From Firmicutes bacterium UBA3914 (GTDB taxonomy: Bacteria > Bacillota > Limnochordia > Darwinibacteriales > Darwinibacteriaceae), in assembly GCA_002391385.1 (NCBI GenBank), contig DGEY01000006.1, positions 1 through 17,064 of the forward strand: a DNA stretch of 17,064 bases, in the 5' to 3' direction. Under the pieces are notes generated by a model that was not told the DNA's origin, ran no database searches, and saw only the letters and a list, made by a program, of their open reading frames with translations. Positions 1-7,114 of this stretch are shown one piece after another (position 1 is the first letter of the stretch; every line of letters begins with the position of its first letter). The position numbers and the translations under genes are program-made.

Positions 1-240
1 CCTTGAAGCCATCCGTCCTAACTTGCAGAGCTATCCAGCTATCGGGCTTTCCCATTCGCGGCAGGGTTACCCACTCTACAAGCCAACCCCGGTTCGCTTA
101 CGCTATGTTCCAAGGCACCCCCTCGGCTTCCTCCAGACCCCACTGTTGCCAGTGGCGCCCTTGCCTGCTGGTTACCTTCCCGCTGGTTGGGCGGTAGGGT
201 TTCTCTCAACCCATCGGCTCGGTAGACATGCCGGGCACAC
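1..240 (-). mobile_element. Group IIC intron, 5' part (domain I), cut by window edge
   Basis: Read on the minus strand, the segment starting at 240 opens with GTGTGCCCGGCATG. As I recall it, this is the same 5' end as the group IIC intron of Oceanobacillus iheyensis. Further domain I landmarks follow in the expected order: a GGGTTGAGAGAAACCC hairpin, a GCAAGGG segment, a small GCCACTGGCAACAGTGG hairpin, and a GGTCTGGAGGAAGCC segment. The start lies directly after the T-run of an intrinsic terminator, the classic insertion site of group IIC introns. Only the first 240 nt are present. The rest of domain I, any reverse transcriptase/maturase ORF and domains V-VI would lie beyond the left edge. 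Short ORFs across this stretch on both strands are RNA shadows, not genes. The comparison is from memory, not an alignment. Confidence 0.85.
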
Positions 241-266
241 AAAAAGCCACCCCTGACAGGGATGGC
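241..266 (-). terminator. Intrinsic terminator of the ROK gene; group II intron target
   Basis: On the minus strand GCCATCCCTG, a single T and CAGGGGTGGC form a 10-position inverted repeat with one T-G wobble. In practice this is an 8-bp stem with a 5-nt loop. It is followed directly by TTTTT (241-245). It begins 11 nt after the TAG stop of the ROK gene, so it is that gene's terminator. The intron starts at the base after the T-run, so this hairpin is also the intron's 5' exon. Confidence 0.85.
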
Positions 267-277
267 CTGCCCCTATT

Positions 278-1486
278 CTAGCTGACGGCATTGGGTGTGA
301 CAATGGGGTTCTGCCAGACATACTCCAGGGCAATGGCCCCGGTGCCCAAAAGAAACGCTTCCTGGCCAAAGGTGGAAAGGCGCACCTTGGTGTTGGCCCT
401 GATTTCCGGGGCGAGCCTGGAAAGGAGTGTCTCCTTCGCGGTATCGAACCAGAGGGAACCAAACTCGGTCATCTCATCGCCAAACACCACCACCGCGGGA
501 TTCACCAAGTTCACTGCCCCGGCCGCGGCGGCTCCGGTGTAGATGGCTGCCTGCTTGACCCCTTCCAACACCACAGGATGGCCTTCCCGGGCCAAGGTCA
601 CCAGATCCTCCAAGCTTACATCTGATCCCAATTCTTGCCGCATCTGCTTGAGAAAGGCCCTGCTGGAAGCATAGTTGGTCAAGCAGCCCGTTCCGCCGCA
701 CTCACAGGGGGGCCCGGAGAGATTCACGCTGAGATGGCCGATTTGACCTGCCGTACCCATGTAACCGCGGTAGACTTCGCCGTCTAAGACCAACCCGGCA
801 CCGATTCCCCGCCCCACCGCGATATAAAGTACACTGCTGGCTTCCCTCGCCTCGCCAAAGAGCACTTCCGCTAAGGCAGCGGCATTGGCGTCGTGCTCCA
901 GGATGGTGGGGATGCCAAAATGGTCCTGAATCAGCGAGCGGATGGGAACGTCCCGCCAGTGGACATTGCCATGGAGGTGGGTGATCTTACCTTCCTTGAA
1001 GTTGATGGGACCGGGGGTGATTACGCCGATGGCCTGCAGACTGGAACGCACGCCGCTTTCTTCCACCACTTCCTCCATGAGATCCAGCATGCTGCGGAGC
1101 ACGCGTTCCGCATCCTCAAAATCCTCGATGACCGCCGTTTTGGCCAGGATCACCTCGGCTTTGGGGTTGAACACCCGGCACACTATGGAGGATCGGGAAA
1201 GGCGCACGCCCAAAACATGGAACCCCCGGCGGTTGATGGCCAGGCCCACGGCCCGGCGTCCCTTCTTGCCCGAAAGATAACCGGTTTCCACCACATAACC
1301 CGAAGCGATCAGGTCCCTCACTATATTGGTGACGGTGCCAGGCGTTAAACCAACCATGTCGGCAACCTGCCGGCGGCAGATCTGCTCGTTCTGGCGGATG
1401 CACTGCAGCACTGTCACCTGGTTGAGCTTCTGAACATCCTCGATATTCTTGCCGGGCAGCTCCTTCTTGTTCATGTTCATGTTCAT
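278..1486 (-). CDS. ROK-family transcriptional repressor (NagC/XylR-like)
   Basis: 402 aa, a typical length for ROK repressors. An N-terminal winged helix-turn-helix (about residues 20-75; RRQVADMVGLTPGTVTNIVR is the recognition unit) precedes a sugar-kinase-like ROK domain with the DANAA motif near residue 200. The ROK zinc site is complete: His251, then CxCGxxGC with Cys261, Cys263 and Cys268. Such proteins bind DNA and release it on binding a sugar or sugar phosphate. Unusually, the usual ExGH glutamate is Gln (GQIGH). The start at 1486 is chosen because AGGGAG lies 8 nt upstream; an ATG at 1492 is only 2 nt from it. The first codons are a tandem ATGAAC repeat offering further ATGs. It has its own terminator and probably its own promoter, so it is separate from the 12-gene operon. 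Its target and inducer are unknown. Confidence 0.9.
   Translation of the reverse strand: MNMNMNKKELPGKNIEDVQKLNQVTVLQCIRQNEQICRRQVADMVGLTPGTVTNIVRDLIASGYVVETGYLSGKKGRRAVGLAINRRGFHVLGVRLSRSSIVCRVFNPKAEVILAKTAVIEDFEDAERVLRSMLDLMEEVVEESGVRSSLQAIGVITPGPINFKEGKITHLHGNVHWRDVPIRSLIQDHFGIPTILEHDANAAALAEVLFGEAREASSVLYIAVGRGIGAGLVLDGEVYRGYMGTAGQIGHLSVNLSGPPCECGGTGCLTNYASSRAFLKQMRQELGSDVSLEDLVTLAREGHPVVLEGVKQAAIYTGAAAAGAVNLVNPAVVVFGDEMTEFGSLWFDTAKETLLSRLAPEIRANTKVRLSTFGQEAFLLGTGAIALEYVWQNPIVTPNAVS
1469..1486 (-). repeat. Tandem hexamer (ATGAAC x3) at ROK gene start
   Basis: Three exact tandem copies of ATGAAC encode Met-Asn-Met-Asn-Met-Asn at the start of the ROK repressor. Each copy supplies an in-frame ATG, so gain or loss of copies by slippage would leave the frame and a start codon intact. 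It is probably a neutral low-complexity start. Confidence 0.8.
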
Positions 1487-1520
1487 TCCCATCGCTCCCT
1501 AACCAACACATTCATCAACT

Positions 1521-1549
1521 AGATTATTTTATCCAAAGCATTAATTCAA
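1521..1549 (-). promoter_or_regulatory. Candidate promoter of the ROK gene
   Basis: In an AT-rich patch 35-63 nt upstream of the ROK start, the minus strand reads TTGAAT (1544-1549), a 17-nt spacer, then TAATCT (1521-1526). The -35 box is fair (4/6) and the -10 box weak (3/6). Position after the terminator of the upstream operon supports a promoter here, but the boxes are not strong. Confidence 0.35.
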
Positions 1550-1614
1550 GGGGGCGGCAGACAATTCCTGCACCCAAGGCCACCGCCATGAACCCCTGGC
1601 CGAAACGGCAAAGA

Positions 1615-1647
1615 GACCGGGGAGCCCGATGCTGCGGCCCCCCGGTC
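1615..1647 (-). terminator. Probable terminator of the 12-gene operon
   Basis: An 8-bp perfect GC stem (GACCGGGG at 1615-1622 with CCCCGGTC at 1640-1647) encloses a 17-nt loop. It lies 18 nt after the stop of the last operon gene. On the minus strand it is followed by TCTTTGCCGTTTC, only moderately T-rich, so termination may be incomplete. It is the only strong hairpin between the isomerase gene and the ROK gene. Confidence 0.6.
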
Positions 1648-1665
1648 AGGATCGGTTCTGTGCCC

Positions 1666-2484
1666 CTAGAGACCCAGGACGTTATGGATGTATCTTCTGG
1701 AATCCATGGCCGCCTTGTAGTTGCAGACCGGCGGGTTGTCCAGTTCCACGCAGAGGACGCCGTCATAGCCGTGCTTCTTGAGGACTTTGTACACACCTTT
1801 GAAATCGACGATGCCATAGCCCAAGGTGCAAAAACGGGCCATGGGCCACTGGGCATACTCCTCGCTGGGGGCATAGACGTCTTTCAGGTGCACATAGCCG
1901 AGCCTGTCCCCGTATTTGTCAAAGGCCCGGACGCAGTCCATGCCGGCTAAGGTGGTGTGGGCCGTGTCCAAACAGAGGCTGACCAGCTGCGGATCGGTGT
2001 TGGCCAGGAAGAGATCGATCTCTTCTTCCTTATAGATGGCTGTGTTGGCATGGGGGTGCATGCAGGCCACCAAGCCGTTGTCCCGGCAGAGCCTGCCGAT
2101 TCTATTGGACAGCTCCGCGTAGGCCAGGACGGTCTGTTCATCTAAGGGACGTTCGTAGGGCTCATCCTGCCACATCACCGCCTGGAGGTTCATGTAAGTG
2201 GCTCCGATCTGCTTCATGAAATCCACATATTCCACCGCTTTGGCGTAGTCCGCTTCCGGATCGGTGGAGAAGTGATGGTAAAGGCAGGCCATTTCCAACC
2301 CGTATTTGTCCAAAAGCTCTTTTACGGCCTTGGCATCATTATCGAAGTACTTGGTGATGAAGGCGAAATTCTCCACCGCATCATAGCCCAGATCCGCTAC
2401 TTCCTTGAGAAACTGCTCAAACTCGTACTTTTGATTGTCCTGATGGTGAATCAACCACGTCCAGCCAGTATAAGCGATCTTCAT
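1666..2484 (-). CDS. Sugar isomerase/epimerase/dehydratase, TIM barrel (IolE/IolI-like)
   Basis: 272 aa, one AP_endonuc_2-type TIM barrel, the full usual length. It shows the metal-site and active-site motifs of the IolE/xylose-isomerase-like family: HPH near 143-145, DTAH at 173-176, HLKD at 199-202, an LGxGxVDF segment near 221-228 and VELD at 246-249. Family members isomerise or epimerise keto-sugars, or dehydrate 2-keto-inositol (IolE), using a divalent metal. The exact reaction cannot be told from sequence. The start at 2484 is preferred over an upstream in-frame TTG because GGGAGG lies 8-9 nt before it and the barrel begins at once (MKIAYTGW). It is the last gene of the operon, 34 nt after the Gfo/Idh/MocA gene; such pairs often act in sequence on a keto-sugar or keto-glycoside. 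Confidence 0.88.
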   Translation of the reverse strand: MKIAYTGWTWLIHHQDNQKYEFEQFLKEVADLGYDAVENFAFITKYFDNDAKAVKELLDKYGLEMACLYHHFSTDPEADYAKAVEYVDFMKQIGATYMNLQAVMWQDEPYERPLDEQTVLAYAELSNRIGRLCRDNGLVACMHPHANTAIYKEEEIDLFLANTDPQLVSLCLDTAHTTLAGMDCVRAFDKYGDRLGYVHLKDVYAPSEEYAQWPMARFCTLGYGIVDFKGVYKVLKKHGYDGVLCVELDNPPVCNYKAAMDSRRYIHNVLGL

Positions 2485-2518
2485 TTCCTTCGCCTCCCAT
2501 GTCGCTTTAGATTTACAG

Positions 2519-3628
2519 CTACCTGTCGATGATTCCCAAAACCCGGGCTTTCTCCATGGGTGCCTGACGGGTAAAGGGCGAGTGGATCTCTTCCCGCGCC
2601 TGCTTCGCACTGCTCCGCTCAAAGGCGGTCATCACATCCAGGACATGGAAGAGCTGCTCCAGATTGGCCCTGATGGGCCGCTTGTTTTTCAAGGCTACCG
2701 CCATATCAGCCAGACCCAAGCCCCGGAAGTTGTCTTTGTAGTCGAACACCAGGGGCATCTCCAGATACTCACCTACTTCGGGACGGAGCAGGTAGACCTT
2801 CTCACCGAACATGTTGGGGTCGGGAACCCGCAGGGTTCCTTCTGTACCGTAGATCTCAAAGCGGGCCTGCTCTTTGTAGACCACATCAAAGGTGGTGAAC
2901 AAAGTGCCCACCGCCCCACTGTCCAGTTCCAAGATCCCGATGAGATGGGTGGGTACCTCCACATCCACCACTTTGCCCGCCAGGGGCTGGCTGGTGATGG
3001 TGCGCTGCTTGAAGGTGGTGCGGGCCACGCTGGTCACGGCAGCCACCCGTCCCAAGAGGTTGACTAGGGCCGTGAGGTAATAGGGCCCCATATCCAACAG
3101 CGGTCCTCCGCCGAATTTGTAATAGAACTCGGGACTGGGATGCCAGCTTTCATGGCCCCGGCAGATCATGGAGGCAGTAAAGCCGATGGGCTCGCCGATA
3201 AACCCGGCATCGATCAGTTTACGGCAGGTCTGGATGGAAGCACCTAAGAAGGTATCCGGCGCCCCGCCGATGCTCAGTCCCCGCTCCCGGGCCAAATTAA
3301 CCAGCTGTTCCCCTTCTTCTTTCGTGGCCGCCAAGGGCTTTTCCGTGTAAACATGCTTACCCGCTTCCAGGGCCGCCTTGGTCACGGCGAAGTGCTCATA
3401 GGGACGGGTCAGATTGACGATGATCTCCACTTCCCCATCCCCGCAGGCCTCCTGCAAGGTCTCGTAGACTTTGGGGATCCCGTACTTTTTCTGAGCTTGC
3501 TCCGCCTTTTCGCGAATGGAATCACAAACACCAATAACTTCAACCTGCTTAAAATACCTGGTCAAATTGTCGAGATAAATGCCGCTGATATCCCCTACTC
3601 CAATCAGGGCAACTTTGGTGGTCTCCAT
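2519..3628 (-). CDS. Gfo/Idh/MocA-family NAD(P)-dependent oxidoreductase
   Basis: 369 aa, the normal family length. An N-terminal Rossmann domain has GVGDISG (11-17), an Asp after the second strand (CDS, Asp36) suggesting NAD use, and EKPLA at 96-100 with the conserved Lys97. The C-terminal Gfo/Idh/MocA fold follows. The catalytic DxxxH signature reads D179-M-G-P-Y183, so Tyr stands where many members have His. Members oxidise or reduce a hydroxyl on sugars, inositols or glycosides. GGAGGAG lies 5 nt before ATG 3628, which fixes the start; an in-frame ATG at 3655 lacks such a site. It sits 44 nt after the SDR gene and just ahead of the IolE-like gene. Substrate unknown; oxidation of a sugar or glycoside ring hydroxyl is the likeliest role. 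Confidence 0.9.
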   Translation of the reverse strand: METTKVALIGVGDISGIYLDNLTRYFKQVEVIGVCDSIREKAEQAQKKYGIPKVYETLQEACGDGEVEIIVNLTRPYEHFAVTKAALEAGKHVYTEKPLAATKEEGEQLVNLARERGLSIGGAPDTFLGASIQTCRKLIDAGFIGEPIGFTASMICRGHESWHPSPEFYYKFGGGPLLDMGPYYLTALVNLLGRVAAVTSVARTTFKQRTITSQPLAGKVVDVEVPTHLIGILELDSGAVGTLFTTFDVVYKEQARFEIYGTEGTLRVPDPNMFGEKVYLLRPEVGEYLEMPLVFDYKDNFRGLGLADMAVALKNKRPIRANLEQLFHVLDVMTAFERSSAKQAREEIHSPFTRQAPMEKARVLGIIDR

Positions 3629-3672
3629 ATGTTCTCCTCCCAGCTTGCCATACATCTAAGCTTCTTGCTGCT

Positions 3673-4440
3673 CTACCAGATGGTGTAACCTCCATCCAGC
3701 ACCAGAACATGTCCTGTCATAAAACTAGAGGCGTCCGAGGCCAGGTAAACGGCGGTGGGACCGATCTCCTTGGGATCAGCAAAGCGGCCCATGGGCGTTT
3801 GCTCCAGTGCGTCCCTGCCCTGCTCGGTCTGCATCCACGGCTCGTTCAAAGGGGTGAGGAAATACCCTGGGGCAATGGCGTTAACCCGGATGCCGTGGGG
3901 CGCCCACTCCGCGGCAAAGGCCCGGGTCAAGCCGTTCACCCCCGCTTTGGCGGCGCAGTACACCCCAACGGGCCGCCGTCTGTTGATGATAAGCGAAGAC
4001 ATGGAAGAAATGTTGATGAGCGATCCCCGGATGCCGAGGTTCAGCATGGCTCTGCCCGCCGCCTGGCACACGTTGAACGTCCCCTTGAGATTCACATCCA
4101 TGATGGTGTCGTAATCCGCTTCAGTGATCTCCGCCATGGGATAGCGGCGGTTGAGCCCCGCGCTGTTCACCACCACATCCAGGCGCCCGTAGCGCTCCAC
4201 CACATGGCTAACCAGGCTGTCCACACCGCTGCGCTGGGCCACATCCACCTGGTAGGCTTCGGCGGCAAAGCCCGCCTGCCTCAGCTCTTCCGCGGTGGCC
4301 CGGGCCTTTTCCTCGTTGATGTCGGCAATGACGATTTTAGCCCCCGCACCAGCCAGGCTGAAGGCCATGGCCCGGCCTAGGCCCTGGGCCCCTCCGGTGA
4401 CCACGGCCACTTTCCCCGTGAGACTGAAAGCTTCCAGCAA
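3673..4440 (-). CDS. Short-chain dehydrogenase/reductase (classical SDR, KduD/gluconate 5-DH-like)
   Basis: 255 aa classical SDR. The cofactor loop TGGAQGLG is at 15-22, Asp40 at the end of the second strand points to NAD(H), NSAG is at 92-95, and the catalytic tetrad is Asn117, Ser in ISSMSS (145-149), Tyr161 and Lys165 (YCAAK). The C-terminal GHVLVLDGGY is typical. Relatives oxidise or reduce sugar acids, ketoses and polyols; the name KduD-like is only a family resemblance. The start is TTG at 4440, 7 nt after the transketolase C-subunit stop, with a GGGGGTGAGG-like ribosome site overlapping that stop. An ATG at 4445 is out of frame. Placed between the transketolase and Gfo/Idh/MocA genes, it probably acts on a pathway ketose or acid. 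Confidence 0.9.
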   Translation of the reverse strand: MLEAFSLTGKVAVVTGGAQGLGRAMAFSLAGAGAKIVIADINEEKARATAEELRQAGFAAEAYQVDVAQRSGVDSLVSHVVERYGRLDVVVNSAGLNRRYPMAEITEADYDTIMDVNLKGTFNVCQAAGRAMLNLGIRGSLINISSMSSLIINRRRPVGVYCAAKAGVNGLTRAFAAEWAPHGIRVNAIAPGYFLTPLNEPWMQTEQGRDALEQTPMGRFADPKEIGPTAVYLASDASSFMTGHVLVLDGGYTIW

Positions 4441-4447
4441 TCCATCC

Positions 4448-5377
4448 TCACCCCCTTCCCATCAGGAAGCGGGCTCGCTCGCAGATGGCCTCTGTGGTCA
4501 AGCCGTAGTGGGCCAAAAGTTCCCCGTGGCTCTGGGCCGATTGACCGAAGGCATCCTCCACCCCGATCAGACAGGTGGGCTTGGGGGTGAGGGCCAGCGC
4601 TTCCAAAACGGCGCTGCCCAAGCCGCCAATCACGCTGTGTTCCTCCACGGTGATCACGCCCTTGACATCCGCGGCCAAGCGCTGGATGCCATCTTTGGCC
4701 AAGGGCTTCACGCAGCTCACATTGACCACCCGCAGGGAAATTCCCTCCTGGGCCAGGATCTCCCGGGCTTCCAGGGCGAGGCTAGTCATGAGGCCGTTGG
4801 CGAAGACCACCAGGTCCTTACCATCCTGCAGGAGCGCAGGCCCTAGGCCTGGTTCTTCCTTGGGTAGGTATTCCATGGGCGAACGGCTGATGCGGATGTA
4901 GACGGGACCCCTTATTTCCAAAGCCAGATCCACCGCTTCCTCCACTTCCCCGGGGTCCATGGGCACCAAAACGGTCATGTTGGGCAGGGCCCGCATGATG
5001 GCCACATCCTCCAGCGCCTGATGGGTGGCTCCATCCCCGAAGTCGGAAAAGCCGTAGCTGGAACCAACCAGCTTCACGTTGGCTTTGGCCAAGGCCACGC
5101 TCTGCCGGACCTGCTCAAAGGCCCGGCCGGTTAAGAACACCGCAAAGGAATGCACAAAGGGGATCTTACCCCCTAAAGCCAGTCCCGCGGCCACAGCCAC
5201 CATGTTCTGTTCACCGATGCCCATTTCAAAGTGCCTTTCCGGATACTGTTCCCGCAGGAGACAGGACATGGTGGAACCGCTCAGGTCCGCATCCAGGGCC
5301 ACGATCCGTTCATCTTCCGCCGCCCGCTTCACCAGATACCTGCCGTAGGCTTCCCGCGGACACGCAAGTTTTCTCAT
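4448..5377 (-). CDS. Transketolase, C-terminal subunit
   Basis: 309 aa, covering the pyrimidine-binding and C-terminal domains of transketolase. The thiamine-diphosphate-activating glutamate lies in GIGEQNM (Glu56). ALDADLSGST (27-36), GATHQALED (116-124) with its active-site His119, the phosphate/substrate-side RISRSP (161-166) and HSVIGGLGSAV near 247-257 match the split-transketolase family. It pairs with the N-terminal subunit directly upstream, 3 nt away, to form the active enzyme. Transketolases move a two-carbon ketol unit from a ketose to an aldose in the cytosol. Start ATG 5377 has a GGGGTG site 6 nt upstream within the end of the previous gene. Such split enzymes in catabolic operons are often specialised for unusual ketose (phosphates) rather than the general pentose phosphate pathway. 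Confidence 0.93.
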   Translation of the reverse strand: MRKLACPREAYGRYLVKRAAEDERIVALDADLSGSTMSCLLREQYPERHFEMGIGEQNMVAVAAGLALGGKIPFVHSFAVFLTGRAFEQVRQSVALAKANVKLVGSSYGFSDFGDGATHQALEDVAIMRALPNMTVLVPMDPGEVEEAVDLALEIRGPVYIRISRSPMEYLPKEEPGLGPALLQDGKDLVVFANGLMTSLALEAREILAQEGISLRVVNVSCVKPLAKDGIQRLAADVKGVITVEEHSVIGGLGSAVLEALALTPKPTCLIGVEDAFGQSAQSHGELLAHYGLTTEAICERARFLMGRG

Positions 5378-5380
5378 CTG

Positions 5381-6211
5381 CTACACCCCATCCCCGGCAA
5401 TCTCCCGCAGCGCCTGCTGGTACTGCTCCTCAGTGAGCGCCCCATTGTGGAAACTGGCCACGTTCTCCGCAAAGGACACCCCTTTGCCCTTCACCGTATG
5501 GGCGATAATGGCCACAGGCTGCCCGGTGGACTGGTCCGCGGCATCCAGGGCATCGACGATGGCTGCAAAGTCATGGCCGTCGATTTCCAAAACACGCCAG
5601 CCGAAGGCCCTGAACTTCTCGGCGATCGGGCCCACATCGTAAAGCTCGGGAATTCTGCCCGTGGCCTGCATCTTGTTGTGATCAACGATGGCAATGAGGC
5701 GGTCGGTTTTGTAAAAAGCGGCGGCGGTGGCCGCTTCCCAGACCTGTCCTTCCGCCAGTTCCGCATCGCCTAAAATGACATAGACCCTGTAGTCCCGCCT
5801 ATCCAGCCGGCCAGCCAAGGCCAGCCCCAAGCCGATGGAGAGCCCCTGGCCGAGACTGCCGGTGTTGGCCTCGACGCCAGGGGTGCGATCCCGCTCGGGG
5901 TGCCCCTGGAGAAAAGAGCCCAGCTGCTTTGTGGTCTCCAGGGCCGCGGGCGGAAAATAACCGCAGTGGGCCAAGGCGGCATACTGGGCCAGTACCGAGT
6001 GGCCCTTGCTTAAGATCAGCCGATCCCGGTCCGCATGCTCAGGATCCTCAGGCCAGTGGCGCATTTTGTAAAAATACAGGGCGGTGACCAGATCCGCGCA
6101 GGACATGGAACCCCCTAAATGGCCCCGCTGATTGACACCGATGGCCCGGATAATCCCTTCCCTCACCAGGCGCGCTTTAGCTTCTAGGTACTTCACATCT
6201 CGTTTTTCCAT
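5381..6211 (-). CDS. Transketolase, N-terminal subunit
   Basis: 276 aa, the diphosphate-binding half of transketolase. Active-site histidines are visible in GHLGGS (His31), LSKGH (His71), QGHP (His104), DGHD (His213) and the C-terminal FHNG (His255). The thiamine-diphosphate/Mg motif runs from GDA (148-150) to Asn179, with the Asp149-Asn179 spacing of 30 residues as in full-length transketolases. The usual GDG is GDA here, a mild deviation. GSLGQGLS at 118-125 is canonical. The start ATG 6211 has GAGG 7 nt upstream and lies 9 nt after the reductase stop. It is translated just before the C-terminal subunit, as expected for a two-subunit enzyme. No kinase that would make its ketose-phosphate substrate is in the window. 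Confidence 0.93.
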   Translation of the reverse strand: MEKRDVKYLEAKARLVREGIIRAIGVNQRGHLGGSMSCADLVTALYFYKMRHWPEDPEHADRDRLILSKGHSVLAQYAALAHCGYFPPAALETTKQLGSFLQGHPERDRTPGVEANTGSLGQGLSIGLGLALAGRLDRRDYRVYVILGDAELAEGQVWEAATAAAFYKTDRLIAIVDHNKMQATGRIPELYDVGPIAEKFRAFGWRVLEIDGHDFAAIVDALDAADQSTGQPVAIIAHTVKGKGVSFAENVASFHNGALTEEQYQQALREIAGDGV

Positions 6212-6220
6212 GGGCCTGCC

Positions 6221-7114
6221 TCAACTTTCCTGCTTGAGTGACAGCGAGTTCAACTTCTCGTAGAACAGGGCCAGACCGCCATGGTCGCGGTCTCCCAAGC
6301 CATCCCCGAGCAAGACCTGGAGCATCTCCATCACCTGTGCGGTGAGGGGTACGGCGACATTCAGCTCCCGGCTGGTTTCCAGGACATTGGCCAGGTCTTT
6401 GGCATGGAGGTTAATCCGAAAGCCCGGCGCGAAGTTCCCGGAGAACATGCGGGGGGCCTTATCCTCCAGGCACTGGCTGCCCGCGAGCCCGCCGCGGATG
6501 GCCTGGAAGATCCGCTCGGGATCCACCCCCGCCTTCTTGCCCAGGGTCAAGGCTTCCGCGATCACCGCAATATTCACCGCCACGATCATCTGGTTCACCA
6601 GCTTGCACATCTGCCCAGCCCCTGCGGGGCCAACCAGGACGATGGAACCGGCCATGGCCCCAAGCACATCCTTCACCGCGGCAAAAGCTTGTTCACTGCC
6701 CCCCACCATCACGGCCAAGGTACCCGCCTGGGCCTTCTCCACGCCGCCGGAAACGGGGGCGTCCAGGGCCTCGACCCCCTTTTCCTGCAGCCTTTCCGCG
6801 ATTTCCTTCGCCGCCAGGGGCGAGATGGAGCTCATGTCCACGAAATACTGGCCGGGGCGCAGCGCCGGGTAAAGGCCGTTTTCGCCAAAAACAACTTCCC
6901 GGACATGGGGCGAGTTGGGCAGCATGGTGACAATCACTTCCGCAGCCTCCGCCACCTCCCGGGGCGTCTTCGCCCCCTGGGCCCCTGCCTCCACCAGGGC
7001 TGCCACCTTATGCTCATTGCGGTCATACACTGTGAGCGGGTAGCCCGCCTTGAGCAGGTTCAAAGCCATGGGGCGCCCCATGAGCCCCAGACCGATAAAC
7101 CCGATCTTCCTCAA
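6221..7114 (-). CDS. 3-hydroxyisobutyrate dehydrogenase-family reductase (tartronate semialdehyde reductase-like)
   Basis: 297 aa, the standard beta-hydroxyacid dehydrogenase length. The Rossmann loop GFIGLGLMG is at 5-13, Asp31-Arg32 follow the second strand, the substrate motif DAPVSGG is at 118-124, the catalytic Lys171 and Asn174 sit in GAGQMCKLVNQ, and a KDL segment lies near 239-241. The family interconverts small beta-hydroxyacids and semialdehydes such as tartronate semialdehyde/glycerate. DAPVSGG is the ordinary family form. The start is TTG 7114: AAAGGAGGA lies 6-7 nt upstream and the TTG overlaps the repressor stop as TTGA, so the two are translationally coupled. In this operon it probably reduces or oxidises a three-carbon fragment released by the pathway; the exact compound is not readable. 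Confidence 0.88.
   Translation of the reverse strand: MRKIGFIGLGLMGRPMALNLLKAGYPLTVYDRNEHKVAALVEAGAQGAKTPREVAEAAEVIVTMLPNSPHVREVVFGENGLYPALRPGQYFVDMSSISPLAAKEIAERLQEKGVEALDAPVSGGVEKAQAGTLAVMVGGSEQAFAAVKDVLGAMAGSIVLVGPAGAGQMCKLVNQMIVAVNIAVIAEALTLGKKAGVDPERIFQAIRGGLAGSQCLEDKAPRMFSGNFAPGFRINLHAKDLANVLETSRELNVAVPLTAQVMEMLQVLLGDGLGDRDHGGLALFYEKLNSLSLKQES

Noticed and set aside
3..256. Small open frames on both strands at the left edge
   Set aside because: They lie in the group II intron domain I RNA; no ribosome sites and no protein-like composition.
1666..3628. myo-Inositol catabolism (IolG plus IolE)
   Set aside because: The folds match, but IolB, IolC, IolD and IolJ partners are absent and the thiamine enzyme present is a split transketolase, not IolD.
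4448..6211. Apiose (apulose-4-phosphate) transketolase pathway
   Set aside because: That pathway needs an apulose kinase and apiose isomerase next to the transketolase subunits; no kinase is present in the window. Phylogeny of the subunits would settle it.
4448..7114. Sulfoquinovose transketolase (sulfo-TK) pathway
   Set aside because: Split transketolase beside a hydroxyisobutyrate-family reductase recalls that pathway. However, the reductase has the ordinary DAPVSGG motif rather than the variant I remember for sulfolactaldehyde reductases, and no sulfoquinovosidase or sulfosugar isomerase is seen. Not excluded by experiment.
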